Of a stretch of 64,000 bases of DNA, positions 16,861 to 25,155 are shown one piece after another. The notes below the pieces were generated by a model. It searched no databases, was not told where the DNA came from, and was given only the letters and a program-made list of their open reading frames with translations. This DNA is from an uncultured Nitrospirales bacterium (GTDB taxonomy: Bacteria; Nitrospirota; Nitrospiria; Nitrospirales; UBA8639): positions 2,831,499 to 2,895,498 of the forward strand of contig OY282373.1 in the NCBI GenBank assembly GCA_958295805.1, in the 5' to 3' direction. Within the stretch, counting starts at the first letter, position 1, and each line of letters opens with the position of its first letter. Position numbers and translations under genes: made by a program.

Positions 16861-17051
16861 AAAAACTCTCCTGATGGTTCAAAGAATCGGAGTATGGATC
16901 CTCTCGTGTCTACGGTCAAGACTATGGTGGACCTACAATAAAAAATATGGAGACACCCATCGATCGTTCACCGTCAAGGTTCATCCGCGTACCACCCACG
17001 GCAAGCTTGCCATTCCTGCACGGCACGTTCCAACGTCGGTACCTTATCAGA

Positions 17052-17333
17052 ATGAATCGCCGACTCTACCTTGCCGCGTATGACATCAGCAGCCCTCGTC
17101 GCATGCGGGCCGCCCTGTCGTTGTTGAAGGGAATCGCCAGCGGGTGCCAGAAATCCGTCTTCGAGTGTTTTCTGACCGGGGGTGAACGCCGTGAACTGGT
17201 CAAGGCCATGATCGGGATCATCAATCCGGCTGAAGACCGGTTTCTGCTGCTGCCGTTGACCGCTACGGATGAAATCAAGACCTTGGGCAAGGGTGTCGCC
17301 CCCGGAGATCACTCATATTGGTACATCGGTTGA
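17052..17333 (+). CDS. cas2: Cas2 (first copy)
   Basis: 93-residue Cas2: RRLYLAAYDISSPRRMRAALSLL with the conserved Asp in AYDI (D11), then QKSVFECFLTGGERRELVKAM and IINPAEDRFLLLPL. Cas2 dimers bridge two Cas1 dimers in the spacer-integration complex. The start is set at the family N-terminus; the frame is open upstream. It ends 5 bases before cas1. The 190-base gap to the divergent antitoxin gene holds a GGCAAGCTTGCC palindrome (17000-17011) and presumably both promoters. Confidence 0.9.
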   Translation: MNRRLYLAAYDISSPRRMRAALSLLKGIASGCQKSVFECFLTGGERRELVKAMIGIINPAEDRFLLLPLTATDEIKTLGKGVAPGDHSYWYIG

Positions 17334-17338
17334 CCACG

Positions 17339-18304
17339 ATGCTGACGTTATTCATTGATCGCAAAGACCTGCAACTCGAACTGGACGGAAAACGGCTGTT
17401 GGTCCGGCGGCCTGATGCAGGGACACAGGGTCTGCCGCTCACGATGCTGGATCGGGTCGTCATCCAGAGTCAGGTGACGTTGGACAGCCGCCTGCTGGGC
17501 ACGCTGGGGCAGCATGGCATCGGCGTCACCATCATGCACGGGCGAGCCGGGCAACGACGGTTGCAGATGCTGGGGCCGGGACATAATGATGCACGACGCC
17601 GACTGGCCCAATATCAGCTTTGGCAGAATGCGGAACGACGCCTGACCTGGAGTCGGCAACTGGTGCAGGCGAAAATCACGGCGCAACAAAACTTCTTACA
17701 ATCCGCGCTGGCACGCAGACCCGATCTTCGCTATCCGCTCAGCAAGGCGATGACCGGGCTGGCTTCTCTTGGGCCGTCCCTGAACGGGGCCATGAGCATG
17801 AATGGGTTGCGCGGTCTGGAGGGTTCGGCATCGGCCATGTACTTTACCGGATATCAGCACCTGTTTGCCGACAGTCTGGGCTTCACCGGTCGGAACCGTC
17901 GCCCACCACGCGACCCGGTGAACGCCTGCCTGTCGCTGACGTATACCCTGATCCACAATGAAGCGGTACGCGCCTGTCACGGCGCGGGACTTGATCCGCT
18001 GCTGGGGTTTTACCATGAGCCGGCCTATGGCCGACAATCCCTGGCCTGTGACGTGATTGAGTTGTTACGCCCGCGGATTGATCGTTGGGTCTGGGGTATC
18101 TTTCGGCAACGCCTGTTGAGCGGCAACCACTTCAGCCGCGAAGAACCACGCTGCCTGCTCACCAAAAGCGGTCGTCAAACGTTTTTTGAACAGTATGAAG
18201 CCTGTGCGGGGCCGTGGCGACGGTATCTGCGTCTTCACGGCTATCAAATGGCACACGCCCTGCTGGACGTGGCCCCTGATTTACCTGAGGTACGTGACGC
18301 ATGA
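17339..18304 (+). CDS. cas1: Cas1 integrase
   Basis: 321 residues. The N-terminal beta domain LTLFIDRKDLQLELDGKRLLVR matches Cas1. The catalytic domain carries E161 (RGLEGSASAMYF), H226 (FYHEPAYGRQSLACDVIELLRP) and nearby acidic residues D238/E241, the metal-binding triad expected for spacer integration. No reverse transcriptase or Cas6 fusion is present. Start ATG 17339, just after the cas2 stop; TTG 17318 is in frame but less likely. It is followed by a second cas2 after 39 bases and then the array, so the adaptation module reads toward the CRISPR. Confidence 0.95.
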   Translation: MLTLFIDRKDLQLELDGKRLLVRRPDAGTQGLPLTMLDRVVIQSQVTLDSRLLGTLGQHGIGVTIMHGRAGQRRLQMLGPGHNDARRRLAQYQLWQNAERRLTWSRQLVQAKITAQQNFLQSALARRPDLRYPLSKAMTGLASLGPSLNGAMSMNGLRGLEGSASAMYFTGYQHLFADSLGFTGRNRRPPRDPVNACLSLTYTLIHNEAVRACHGAGLDPLLGFYHEPAYGRQSLACDVIELLRPRIDRWVWGIFRQRLLSGNHFSREEPRCLLTKSGRQTFFEQYEACAGPWRRYLRLHGYQMAHALLDVAPDLPEVRDA

Positions 18305-18343
18305 CCCCTCGTTTCATCTGCACTGTGTTCCTGTGGTGTTTCC

Positions 18344-18691
18344 ATGAGTCGGCAACGCTATCTTATTACCTACGATATTGCAGATCCCAAGCGACTTGGA
18401 CGGGTTGCCAAATATATGGGGCAGCACGCTTGTCGGGTCCAGCGTTCCGTCTTCGTCGTGGCGATGGGACGACCCTGCCTGCATCACGTCCTGGTCGATC
18501 TGGAAACGATGATTGATCCGAAACAAGACGACGTTCGGGCCTATCCCGTCTCTCCGACGGGCAACGTAACACTGTTAGGACGGCAACTCCTTGCCGTCAA
18601 CACGTTACTGGGAGAAAACGGCCAGAGTCGATTGGTCCTGATCCAAGACCCTACCGACAGAGAATATTTGTCGGATGAGGCTGACGAGTGA
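18344..18691 (+). CDS. cas2: Cas2 (second, divergent copy)
   Basis: 115 residues. RQRYLITYDIADPKRLGRVAKYM with the conserved Asp in TYDI, then RVQRSVFVVAMG and DDVRAYPVSPTGNVTLLG identify Cas2. It differs strongly from the copy before cas1 and has a C-terminal extension ending LSDEADE. Both copies keep the Asp and lack frameshifts. It is the last gene before the array leader. Confidence 0.9.
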   Translation: MSRQRYLITYDIADPKRLGRVAKYMGQHACRVQRSVFVVAMGRPCLHHVLVDLETMIDPKQDDVRAYPVSPTGNVTLLGRQLLAVNTLLGENGQSRLVLIQDPTDREYLSDEADE

Positions 18692-18849
18692 TTGAAAAAA
18701 TCGTATACTTCCGGGGCCAATCCGTGTTTCTTCGTGTGAGAACCCCATGCACGACGGGATTATGAATATCACCTTCCTCTCGCGTCCCGGAGATTTCCGA
18801 CAACCCTCCCTGTAAGGTATTGTAAAAAAACATTTTTTCTCACAAAGGA
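18692..18849. promoter_or_regulatory. CRISPR leader
   Basis: 158 bases between the second cas2 and the first repeat, with no gene. AT-rich toward the array, with a run of A7 then T6 (18824-18838) about 12 bases before repeat 1. Leader assignment rests on the cas side of the array having perfect repeats and the far end a degenerate one. The promoter for pre-crRNA is expected here; no confident -35/-10 is called. Confidence 0.7.
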
Positions 18850-19818
18850 GTTTGAAATGAAGACCTGACGAAGAAGGGATTAAGACCACGTTCCGCTGTT
18901 GCAATCGTCCATTGTCGATTGTTTGAAATGAAGACCTGACGAAGAAGGGATTAAGACACGATGGATGTGTATCTTTCAACGGCTGTTATCCAGTTTGAAA
19001 TGAAGACCTGACGAAGAAGGGATTAAGACTGTCCCGCCCCCCTTCTAATCAGATTTATCGTAAGTTTGAAATGAAGACCTGACGAAGAAGGGATTAAGAC
19101 TATGACCACCCCCACATTTTCGACTGATTGATTGTCGTTTGAAATGAAGACCTGACGAAGAAGGGATTAAGACGAAACCACCTGTTTGAATTGCGGATGG
19201 TCTTTTGGTTTGAAATGAAGACCTGACGAAGAAGGGATTAAGACGATTCTCTCTCTCACTGATTTCATGGGCTCTCCTTGTTTGAAATGAAGACCTGACG
19301 AAGAAGGGATTAAGACACCTGAAGGCCGTGCTTACAAACCAGGTTTTTGTGTTTGAAATGAAGACCTGACGAAGAAGGGATTAAGACTCTGAATACCCGT
19401 ACTCTTTCAGACGTTTTGTGTGGTTTGAAATGAAGACCTGACGAAGAAGGGATTAAGACAGTCAGGCCGACGACCAGTCAGACCGACGACCCTGGTTTGA
19501 AATGAAGACCTGACGAAGAAGGGATTAAGACAATCGCAATGCCTACAATAAGCCGCGTCTGGGACGTTTGAAATGAAGACCTGACGAAGAAGGGATTAAG
19601 ACACTATAGATTCTGTGGCAATGACGTTCATGCTAAGTTTGAAATGAAGACCTGACGAAGAAGGGATTAAGACCTGAATCCATCGACAACATGAGCAGAC
19701 GGCACCATGTTTGAAATGAAGACCTGACGAAGAAGGGATTAAGACTTCAAGCAGTTTGCGAATTTGCCGAACTTTATCCACGTTTGAAATGAAGACCTGA
19801 CGAAGAAGGGATGCAGAC
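18850..19818 (+). CRISPR. CRISPR array, 14 repeats and 13 spacers
   Basis: Repeats are 37 bp, beginning GTTTGAAATGAAGACC and ending GAAGAAGGGATTAAGAC, at 18850, 18921, 18993, 19064, 19137, 19208, 19280, 19351, 19423, 19495, 19566, 19637, 19709 and 19782. The first 13 are identical by eye; the last ends GGATGCAGAC instead of GGATTAAGAC, marking the distal end. Spacers are 34-36 bp. The forward strand is taken as the crRNA strand because cas1-cas2 and the leader lie upstream, and the 3' end ATTAAGAC resembles the ATTGAAAC tag of many type III crRNAs. Spacer 9 (19460-19494) contains two near-identical 16-bp units. Decayed copies of the repeat lie beyond the nuclease gene at 20693-21065. Confidence 0.98.
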
Positions 19819-20100
19819 AGATACTTGCATTCAGACGTAGAGGCAGTCCCAAACGAACTCAGAATTATGAGTCAAAGTCGGAAACATCCACTGCACCCAG
19901 CGATGTTTGAAGGCCTCAACAGCGTGAAAGACACTCCAACGCGTTTCTTCTTAACAAATATGGGGGCCGTGAGTACGACACTCACCTTATGGAAGAAATT
20001 GTGAAATAGGGTTCAGTTGCGTTTCAGGAACTGGTCATAGGCTCTACTGGTGAAGCAGTGGCGAGGTCGGAGGCACTCCGACGTGTACGGCGCACGCGCT

Positions 20101-20628
20101 ATGCCTGTGAAAGTTGTGCGCGTATTCGACGGGGATACGGTGCTGGTGCAGGGGCCGGAGTTCTTCAGCCGGCCGTTCTGTGTGCGCCTCTACGGCATTG
20201 ACGCGCCGGAATCCGCTCAGTCGTTCGGCGACGAGTCCCGAGAGGCACTCGCTCGACTGGTACGACGGCAGTCGCTGTCGCTGGATGTCTTCGCTCACGA
20301 CCGCTACGGGCGAGCCGTGGGCCTGCTCTACCCCCGCGGCGACGACCCGCGGGAGTCCGTCAACGCGGCGATGGTGCGCGGGGGATGGGCCTACTGCTAC
20401 CACCGCGGCGGGCGCTACAGTCACGGACTGGACCAGGCGCAGCGCGCGGCGCAGGACGCCCGCTTGGGCGTCTGGTCCAGTCCAGGCGAGGAGCGCCCCT
20501 GGTGCTACCGACGGCGCGTCACGGAGGAGCGGGCGGCCTCCGGTGGCTGCGCCCGCGTGCTGTTGGTGATCGGTTTCGTGGTCGTAGCGGCACTCACGCT
20601 CCTCTATATCCTCGCCAGCCGATTTTAG
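20101..20628 (+). CDS. Thermonuclease-like (SNase) nuclease with C-terminal membrane anchor
   Basis: About 175 residues. Staphylococcal-nuclease fold: VRVFDGDT (metal-site Asp), VRLYGIDAPES with Arg29 and Glu37, FAHDRYGRAVG with the second Arg, and MVRGGWAYCYH. A hydrophobic helix of about 20 residues (about 153-172, CARVLLVIGFVVVAAL) ends the protein, so it is probably tail-anchored rather than secreted. It is visibly more GC-rich than the cas genes and array beside it, suggesting separate origin. It lies between the distal repeat of the array and decayed CRISPR repeats. ATG 20101 is set at the domain start; GTG 20050 is possible. A perfect 7-bp stem (GTCGGAG GCA CTCCGAC, 20066-20082) lies upstream. 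The stretch 19819-20100 shows no other gene. Confidence 0.8.
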   Translation: MPVKVVRVFDGDTVLVQGPEFFSRPFCVRLYGIDAPESAQSFGDESREALARLVRRQSLSLDVFAHDRYGRAVGLLYPRGDDPRESVNAAMVRGGWAYCYHRGGRYSHGLDQAQRAAQDARLGVWSSPGEERPWCYRRRVTEERAASGGCARVLLVIGFVVVAALTLLYILASRF

Positions 20629-20692
20629 TTGCTGAGTCATCAACTAGACTGGTGAAGTTTCCCACTCGTCGAGTTGTGATTGGGGCACCACG

Positions 20693-20729
20693 GTTTGAAA
20701 TGAAGACCTGACAAAGAAGGGATTACGTC
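20693..20729 (+). repeat. Decayed solitary CRISPR repeat
   Basis: Same 37-bp repeat as the array with few changes: it reads CTGACAAAGAAGGG for CTGACGAAGAAGGG and ends GATTACGTC for GATTAAGAC. It lies 875 bases past the last array repeat. Confidence 0.85.
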
Positions 20730-20840
20730 TCGGCGATCCCGGAACATTTTGGGATCCGAAATTTTTCGTCCTGGGTGAGTGTGCGCGGATGACGACCGCC
20801 CCGTGGCGTCCCCCTTCTTTCACATTGACTACCCCCCTGG

Positions 20841-20870
20841 TCGAGATTCTTCGCTTCGCTCAGAATGACA
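20841..20870. repeat. Dispersed repeat fragment (CTTCGCTTCGCTCAGAATGACA type)
   Basis: TCGAGATTCTTCGCTTCGCTCAGAATGACA lies within the gene-free stretch 20629-21245; written as 20-base parts: TCGAGATTCTTCGCTTCGCT then CAGAATGACA. A shorter relative is at 63066-63090. Such sequences are dispersed in many genomes. The rest of 20629-21245 holds only the decayed CRISPR repeats and the upstream region of the bS22-like gene. Confidence 0.5.
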
Positions 20871-20956
20871 ATGTGGGGTTGGCCACGGCGTTGGATGCAG
20901 GCCAACGGCCGGCATCGTTCTCTCCTGCGGATGCGGGCCGAACGACCGGCAGCCGC

Positions 20957-21065
20957 GTTTGCAATGAAGACCCAACGAAGAAGGGATGAAGACATCGTAG
21001 GGCGCGATCTCATCGCGCCTATCCCAGAGTTTGAAATGAAGACCCGACGAAGAAAGGATTATGAC
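20957..21065 (+). CRISPR. Two decayed CRISPR repeats around one fossil spacer
   Basis: Repeats at 20957-20993 and 21029-21065 resemble the array repeat with several substitutions each (GTTTGCAATGAAGACCCAAC and ending AAAGGATTATGAC). Their 72-bp pitch equals one repeat-spacer unit of the active array. The 35-bp spacer between them (20994-21028) holds a perfect inverted repeat GGCGCGAT CTC ATCGCGCC. No longer likely to be processed. Confidence 0.85.
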
Positions 21066-21245
21066 CGGTTAAATCTTGATTGAATCCGTATTACAGGGAT
21101 TGCGATCTCGCATTTTCTTGACACTTCTTGAGACGCTATGGTACGTCTGAAACTTCCTACGCCTTGGGGTAGCCGCTCTCTTTGGTGGGAAAATATCCCG
21201 GGAGAGCACCCGTCCTTGCCTTGGTGAAGAAGAAAAGGAGTGTGA

Positions 21246-21341
21246 ATGGCGAGTGTCGTCAAAAAGCGACGCAAAAAAATGCGGAAGCACAAGCATAAAA
21301 AGCTGCGCAGACGCATGAAATTTGCCCGTCGGCGGAACTAG
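21246..21341 (+). CDS. bS22-like / AURKAIP1-COX24-domain small ribosomal protein
   Basis: 31 residues, starting MASVVKKRRKKMRKHKHKK and ending FARRRN, almost wholly Lys/Arg/His. It matches the very short COX24-domain proteins found as bS22 in the small ribosomal subunit of some bacteria, where they pack against 16S rRNA. Strong ribosome site AAGGAG 5 bases before ATG 21246. Stands alone, with no ribosomal operon next to it. Easily missed by gene callers because of length. Confidence 0.85.
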   Translation: MASVVKKRRKKMRKHKHKKLRRRMKFARRRN

Positions 21342-21653
21342 GATTCGCCATTTCAGCACCAGGTGGAGGAGGAGGCATCTGGGAAAACGAACCCTTCGAG
21401 GCTTAGGGAACCCCTTCAAGGCACTTCGAGGCTCAGGGGAACCTCAGGGCAGGCGAAAACTGACTGAGGGACGCCCCCAGGCCTCGGCACGGTGTTGATG
21501 CCGGCGGTGCATCATCAGGGCTGTGACCCGTTCAATGGCGAAGTTGGCATAACCCTCCCCCCATTGCCTCTCGAACCCGCGACCGTTCATGTCTCCATTG
21601 TGCAACGCCCGTCCTCCATGCCGTGAACTGACGGCGAAAACCTTCGCCTGCCC
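21342..21653. other. Gene-free stretch with short GC-rich direct repeats
   Basis: 312 bases between the bS22-like and exporter genes. Contains two near-copies of TTCGAGGCTYAGGGRAACC (about 21393 and 21427) and further AGGCAC/CAGGGC variants. No RNA gene is recognised. The exporter promoter should lie here but I cannot place it. Confidence 0.4.
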
Positions 21654-23414
21654 ATGATTCCATTCTCTAGGTTTTTTCCCTTTCTTCGTCCCTATCTTTC
21701 GCACATGGCGTTGGCCGGCGTGTTGATTATGGGGGTCGCGGCACTCAATCTGACCCTGCTGAGGCTCGCGGGACAATTATGGGACATTGTGACGGTTCAA
21801 CGAAACGTGACGCTCATGACCCAGACCATCTTGGTGTTTCTGGGGATCGCCTTGATGCAAAGCGTCATGGCCATGGGTCAGAGTTACCTCACCACCCGGT
21901 TGTCTCACCAGATCATCGCCGATTTTCGGACGCATCTGTTTCGTCACGTGCATACGCTGTCCCTCAACTTTTTCGCTCGGCGACGAACGGGAGAAATTCT
22001 TTCCCGGCTGATGAACGACGTTGGGGTGATTCAACGCCTCGTGACCGACACACCCATTGATTCCGCGAAACAGGTCGTCACGCTGATCGGCGGCCTTGCG
22101 TTTTTGTTATACATGAATTGGAAATTGTGTCTGTTGATTGTCTTTTTGCTGCCGATTCTCGTCCTGGTGGCCAGAATATTCGGCAGACGATTGAAAGCCC
22201 TCTCCACGCAAATCCAGGATCAAACCGCCTCCTTGTCCACCCTGATTGAGGAAGTGATTTCCGGCATTCGCGTGGTGAAATCCTTTGTTCAGACCGACCG
22301 GGAGGCAGGACGATTCGGCCTCGCGCTCCGCCGGTTGGTTGCCCAGGCCGTTCAACGTGCCAACGTGCTCTCGGTGTTCATCCCCACCATTACGCTGTTG
22401 ACGCTCATCATGGCGGGCGGCGTGCTGTGGTACGGCGGCAAGCAAGTGATTGATGAATCGATGACGCCGGGGGAGTTGTTAGCCTTTGTGTTGTTTGCCG
22501 GGATTTTAATCGGCCCATTCGGGTCAGCCGCACGAATCTTTTCCCAAATCAAGGAAGGGCAAGGGGCCATGCAGCGCGTCTTTGAGTTGCTTGACACCAC
22601 ACCCGAGGTGACGGATTCCCCTGACGCCCACCCCCTGCCTGACGTTCACGGTCACATCCGATTTGATCACGTGAGTTTTGCCTATGATCCCCGTCATCCG
22701 GTGCTCATTGATCTCTCCTTTGAGGTGCAGCCGGGCGAAACCGTGGCACTGGTCGGTCCCACCGGCTCGGGGAAAAGCACGATCACAAATCTGTTGCACC
22801 GGTTTTATGATCCCGTTGAGGGGTGCATCACGATTGATGGCCATGATCTTCGGCACGTGCTTTTGACGAGTTTGTATCGACAACTGGCCATCGTGCCTCA
22901 AGAAACTATCCTGTTCGGAGACACCATCCGGGAAAATATTCGATACGGGCGAGCAGACGCCACGGAAGAGGACCTCATCGCAGCCAGCCGGTCGGCGAAT
23001 GCCCACGACTTTATTTCGGCTCTCCCCGACGGGTATGACACGCTGGTCGGTGAAAAAGGCGTCAATCTTTCAGGCGGTCAACGTCAACGCTTGGCCATTG
23101 CTCGGGCCATCCTGAAGAATCCTCGACTCTTAATTCTTGATGAAGCGACCTCGGCATTGGATTCCGAATCCGAGATGCTGGTTCAACGGGCCTTGCAACG
23201 GCTCATGGCGGGACGGACCACCGTGGTGATTGCCCATCGCCTCACGACCATTCAAGAAGCCGACCGGATTTTGGTGCTGAATAAGGGCAGGATCGTGGAG
23301 AAGGGAACCCATGCCACCCTGATCCAACGGGATGGTCTCTACCGCCGCTTGTACACCCTTCGCACGGTGGAATTGGAAATTGAAACGCCGCGGCCCGGTG
23401 ACGTGATCGATTGA
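21654..23414 (+). CDS. ABC exporter, MsbA/BmrA type (fused permease and ATPase)
   Basis: 586 residues, normal for a homodimeric type IV ABC exporter. Residues 1-310 hold six predicted membrane helices (for example MALAGVLIMGVAALNLTLL and the LCLLIVFLLPILVLVARIFG region); LSLNFFARRRTGEILSRLMNDV is the coupling-helix segment. The nucleotide-binding domain has Walker A GPTGSGKST, LSGGQRQR signature, Walker B LLILDEATSALD and the H-loop IAHRLTT. Substrate may be lipid A core/lipid (MsbA) or a drug; sequence does not decide. The start at 21654 has no strong Shine-Dalgarno. No partner permease follows, consistent with a homodimer. Confidence 0.9.
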   Translation: MIPFSRFFPFLRPYLSHMALAGVLIMGVAALNLTLLRLAGQLWDIVTVQRNVTLMTQTILVFLGIALMQSVMAMGQSYLTTRLSHQIIADFRTHLFRHVHTLSLNFFARRRTGEILSRLMNDVGVIQRLVTDTPIDSAKQVVTLIGGLAFLLYMNWKLCLLIVFLLPILVLVARIFGRRLKALSTQIQDQTASLSTLIEEVISGIRVVKSFVQTDREAGRFGLALRRLVAQAVQRANVLSVFIPTITLLTLIMAGGVLWYGGKQVIDESMTPGELLAFVLFAGILIGPFGSAARIFSQIKEGQGAMQRVFELLDTTPEVTDSPDAHPLPDVHGHIRFDHVSFAYDPRHPVLIDLSFEVQPGETVALVGPTGSGKSTITNLLHRFYDPVEGCITIDGHDLRHVLLTSLYRQLAIVPQETILFGDTIRENIRYGRADATEEDLIAASRSANAHDFISALPDGYDTLVGEKGVNLSGGQRQRLAIARAILKNPRLLILDEATSALDSESEMLVQRALQRLMAGRTTVVIAHRLTTIQEADRILVLNKGRIVEKGTHATLIQRDGLYRRLYTLRTVELEIETPRPGDVID

Positions 23415-23486
23415 GAAACTCTGCGGACGCTTCGCCGACGCAACGACGAGACCACAGACAACGGCCTCCGTCAAGCGCCCCGGCGC

Positions 23487-24152
23487 TTACCGCATTGCGG
23501 AAAAATCCGCGTCGATGCTCACCAGTTTCCCATCGGGGAAAAAGACGACGATCTTCGTCGGAGCGTGCGGATCAAAATCCTGATAGGCAAACCTGGCGGA
23601 AAACCGCGAGACGTACTCCGTCTCTGATCCGAGAATTTTCCGTCCGCGACTGGGGTTGCCTTTATCAACGGCCATCACGTTGTTCGACCCTTGTTGCAGG
23701 GCCACGTCGGCCCCTTCCGCAAAAAACTCTTCCGTTCCACACAGTCCGATCTCAATTTCAAGATTGGGCATGTTCAAGATTTCCTGAATGTTGGCTTCCG
23801 GCATCCGAATTTCTTCTTGCGCCACCTTGGATCGTCGGCCCTCTTCACGTCCGAAATATTCGAACCAATACGTTTTCGTTCGGAGAATGGCGCTGCTTCC
23901 GCAGGGTTTGGTTTCAGGATCATCTCCGATGCGCGTCTGTTTATCCGCGGATTTGATGATGTTGAACATTTCATCACTGGAAGCAGCCCGTTCCATGGGT
24001 TCCCTGGCGGAGGCCATAATCTGCTTGGCTTGATCCAACGTGAGATCAACGTCAATGGCAGACGCTGAAGAACCCGTTCCTCCCCACAAAAACAGCAGCA
24101 GCATGAACCATGGTGTCATGTTCCGGTGGTTGTCGCGCCCATAGAAGTTCAT
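23487..24152 (-). CDS. Secreted protein of unknown function
   Basis: 221 residues. Signal peptide with hydrophobic core TPWFMLLLFLWGGTG and a likely cleavage after ASA. The mature part starts IDVDLTLDQAKQIMASAREPMERAA, has a middle with two Cys (KPCGSSA and GLCGTEEFF, possible disulfide) and ends KIVVFFPDGKLVSIDADFSAMR. No family is recognised. ATG 24152 has AGGAG 7 bases upstream and is preferred to the ATG at 24179. It is convergent with the exporter gene (72 bases between stops) and appears monocistronic. Confidence 0.75.
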   Translation of the reverse strand: MNFYGRDNHRNMTPWFMLLLFLWGGTGSSASAIDVDLTLDQAKQIMASAREPMERAASSDEMFNIIKSADKQTRIGDDPETKPCGSSAILRTKTYWFEYFGREEGRRSKVAQEEIRMPEANIQEILNMPNLEIEIGLCGTEEFFAEGADVALQQGSNNVMAVDKGNPSRGRKILGSETEYVSRFSARFAYQDFDPHAPTKIVVFFPDGKLVSIDADFSAMR

Positions 24153-24457
24153 GCCGTTTCTCCTTTTCGTCTTCATCAAGCACTATGAACGAAGAGCCCA
24201 TTAAGCATAGCGGACATTGTAAGAAACCGTCTTCCCTGTTTTCAACGGCGGCCCAACAATTCTCCGACCGGACGGAATAGACAAGACGCCAAGAAGTTGA
24301 CTCATCGTTTTAAGTTGGGTAAAGTGACCGCGTTTTTGCTCGGATGCGCCCGTCAAAGGCTATTAGAAACAACACGTTCACGCCGTTATCTCATCTCCAT
24401 TTGTAACAGGGACGTGCTTCTCGCTCAAACGAGCCAAGATGTCTCATGGGAGAACGC
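24153..24457. other. Intergenic region, nothing recognised
   Basis: 305 bases between the divergent secreted-protein and methyltransferase genes. Both promoters are expected. No repeat, RNA gene or clear operator is seen. Confidence 0.4.
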
Positions 24458-25114
24458 ATGGATCAGCAAGACCAGGCAATGAATCTCGAAAGTCTTGAAC
24501 GGGTGTATACGAATTACTCGTCGGTGTATGACCTCACCTTTGGGCAAGCCTTTGATCAGTCCCGAGAATCAGCCGTCAAAAGTCTGCAACTCGATCCCAA
24601 CGACAAGGTATTGGAAGTGGGCGTCGGCACGGGCATGGCTTTACCGTTGTATCCACGACACTGCCGCATTGTGGGCATCGACCTCTCCGAAGGCATGTTG
24701 AAAAAATCCAAGGAACGCATTGCCAAGCACGGGCTTGATCACGTCACGCTGCAACGCATGGACGCGGGGCAAATGGATTTTGAAGATAATGCGTTCGATT
24801 TAGTCATGGCCGCCTACGTCGTCACCGCGGTGCCGGATTATCGCAAAGTGGTGGCGGAAATGATTCGCGTCTGCCGTCCCGGTGGTCGCATCGTCATGTT
24901 GAACCACTTCAGCAACGGAAACAAATTTATCGCCGCCGTGGAGAAACTGATTTCGCCCATGTGCCAACGGATCGGCTTCCGCACCGACCTTTCCTTACAC
25001 CGCGTGCTGGAAGGAACGACCCTTCGGGTGACGAAAAAAGAAAAAATGAATCCCTTCCGGTACTGGTACTTGGTGGAATGTACGAACGCCAAAAACGGCC
25101 GTCAACGTTCGTAA
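24458..25114 (+). CDS. SAM-dependent methyltransferase, PmtA-like
   Basis: 218 residues, class I methyltransferase fold. Motif I VLEVGVGTGMALPLY, motif II VGIDLSEGMLKKSKERI, motif IV DLVMAAYVVTAVPDY, then CRPGGRIVMLNHFS. The NHFS end and overall pattern resemble bacterial phosphatidylethanolamine N-methyltransferase (PmtA), which makes phosphatidylcholine precursors; a ubiquinone/menaquinone-type methyltransferase is the alternative. ATG 24458 is chosen with GGGAG (24448-24452) upstream. An amidotransferase gene follows after 41 bases. Confidence 0.82.
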   Translation: MDQQDQAMNLESLERVYTNYSSVYDLTFGQAFDQSRESAVKSLQLDPNDKVLEVGVGTGMALPLYPRHCRIVGIDLSEGMLKKSKERIAKHGLDHVTLQRMDAGQMDFEDNAFDLVMAAYVVTAVPDYRKVVAEMIRVCRPGGRIVMLNHFSNGNKFIAAVEKLISPMCQRIGFRTDLSLHRVLEGTTLRVTKKEKMNPFRYWYLVECTNAKNGRQRS

Positions 25115-25155
25115 GTGCTGCTCGCCTCTCCCCATTTCTTCCATCAGCCCTCCCC

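Noticed and set aside
19596-19781. Short open frames running through the CRISPR repeats on the minus strand
   Set aside because: They consist of repeat translation (IPSSSGLHFK) and have no ribosome site; they are by-products of the 37-bp repeat.
23411-23956. Plus-strand frame of 181 codons over the secreted-protein gene
   Set aside because: Arg/Ser-rich composition typical of an antisense shadow; the minus-strand frame has a signal peptide and ribosome site.
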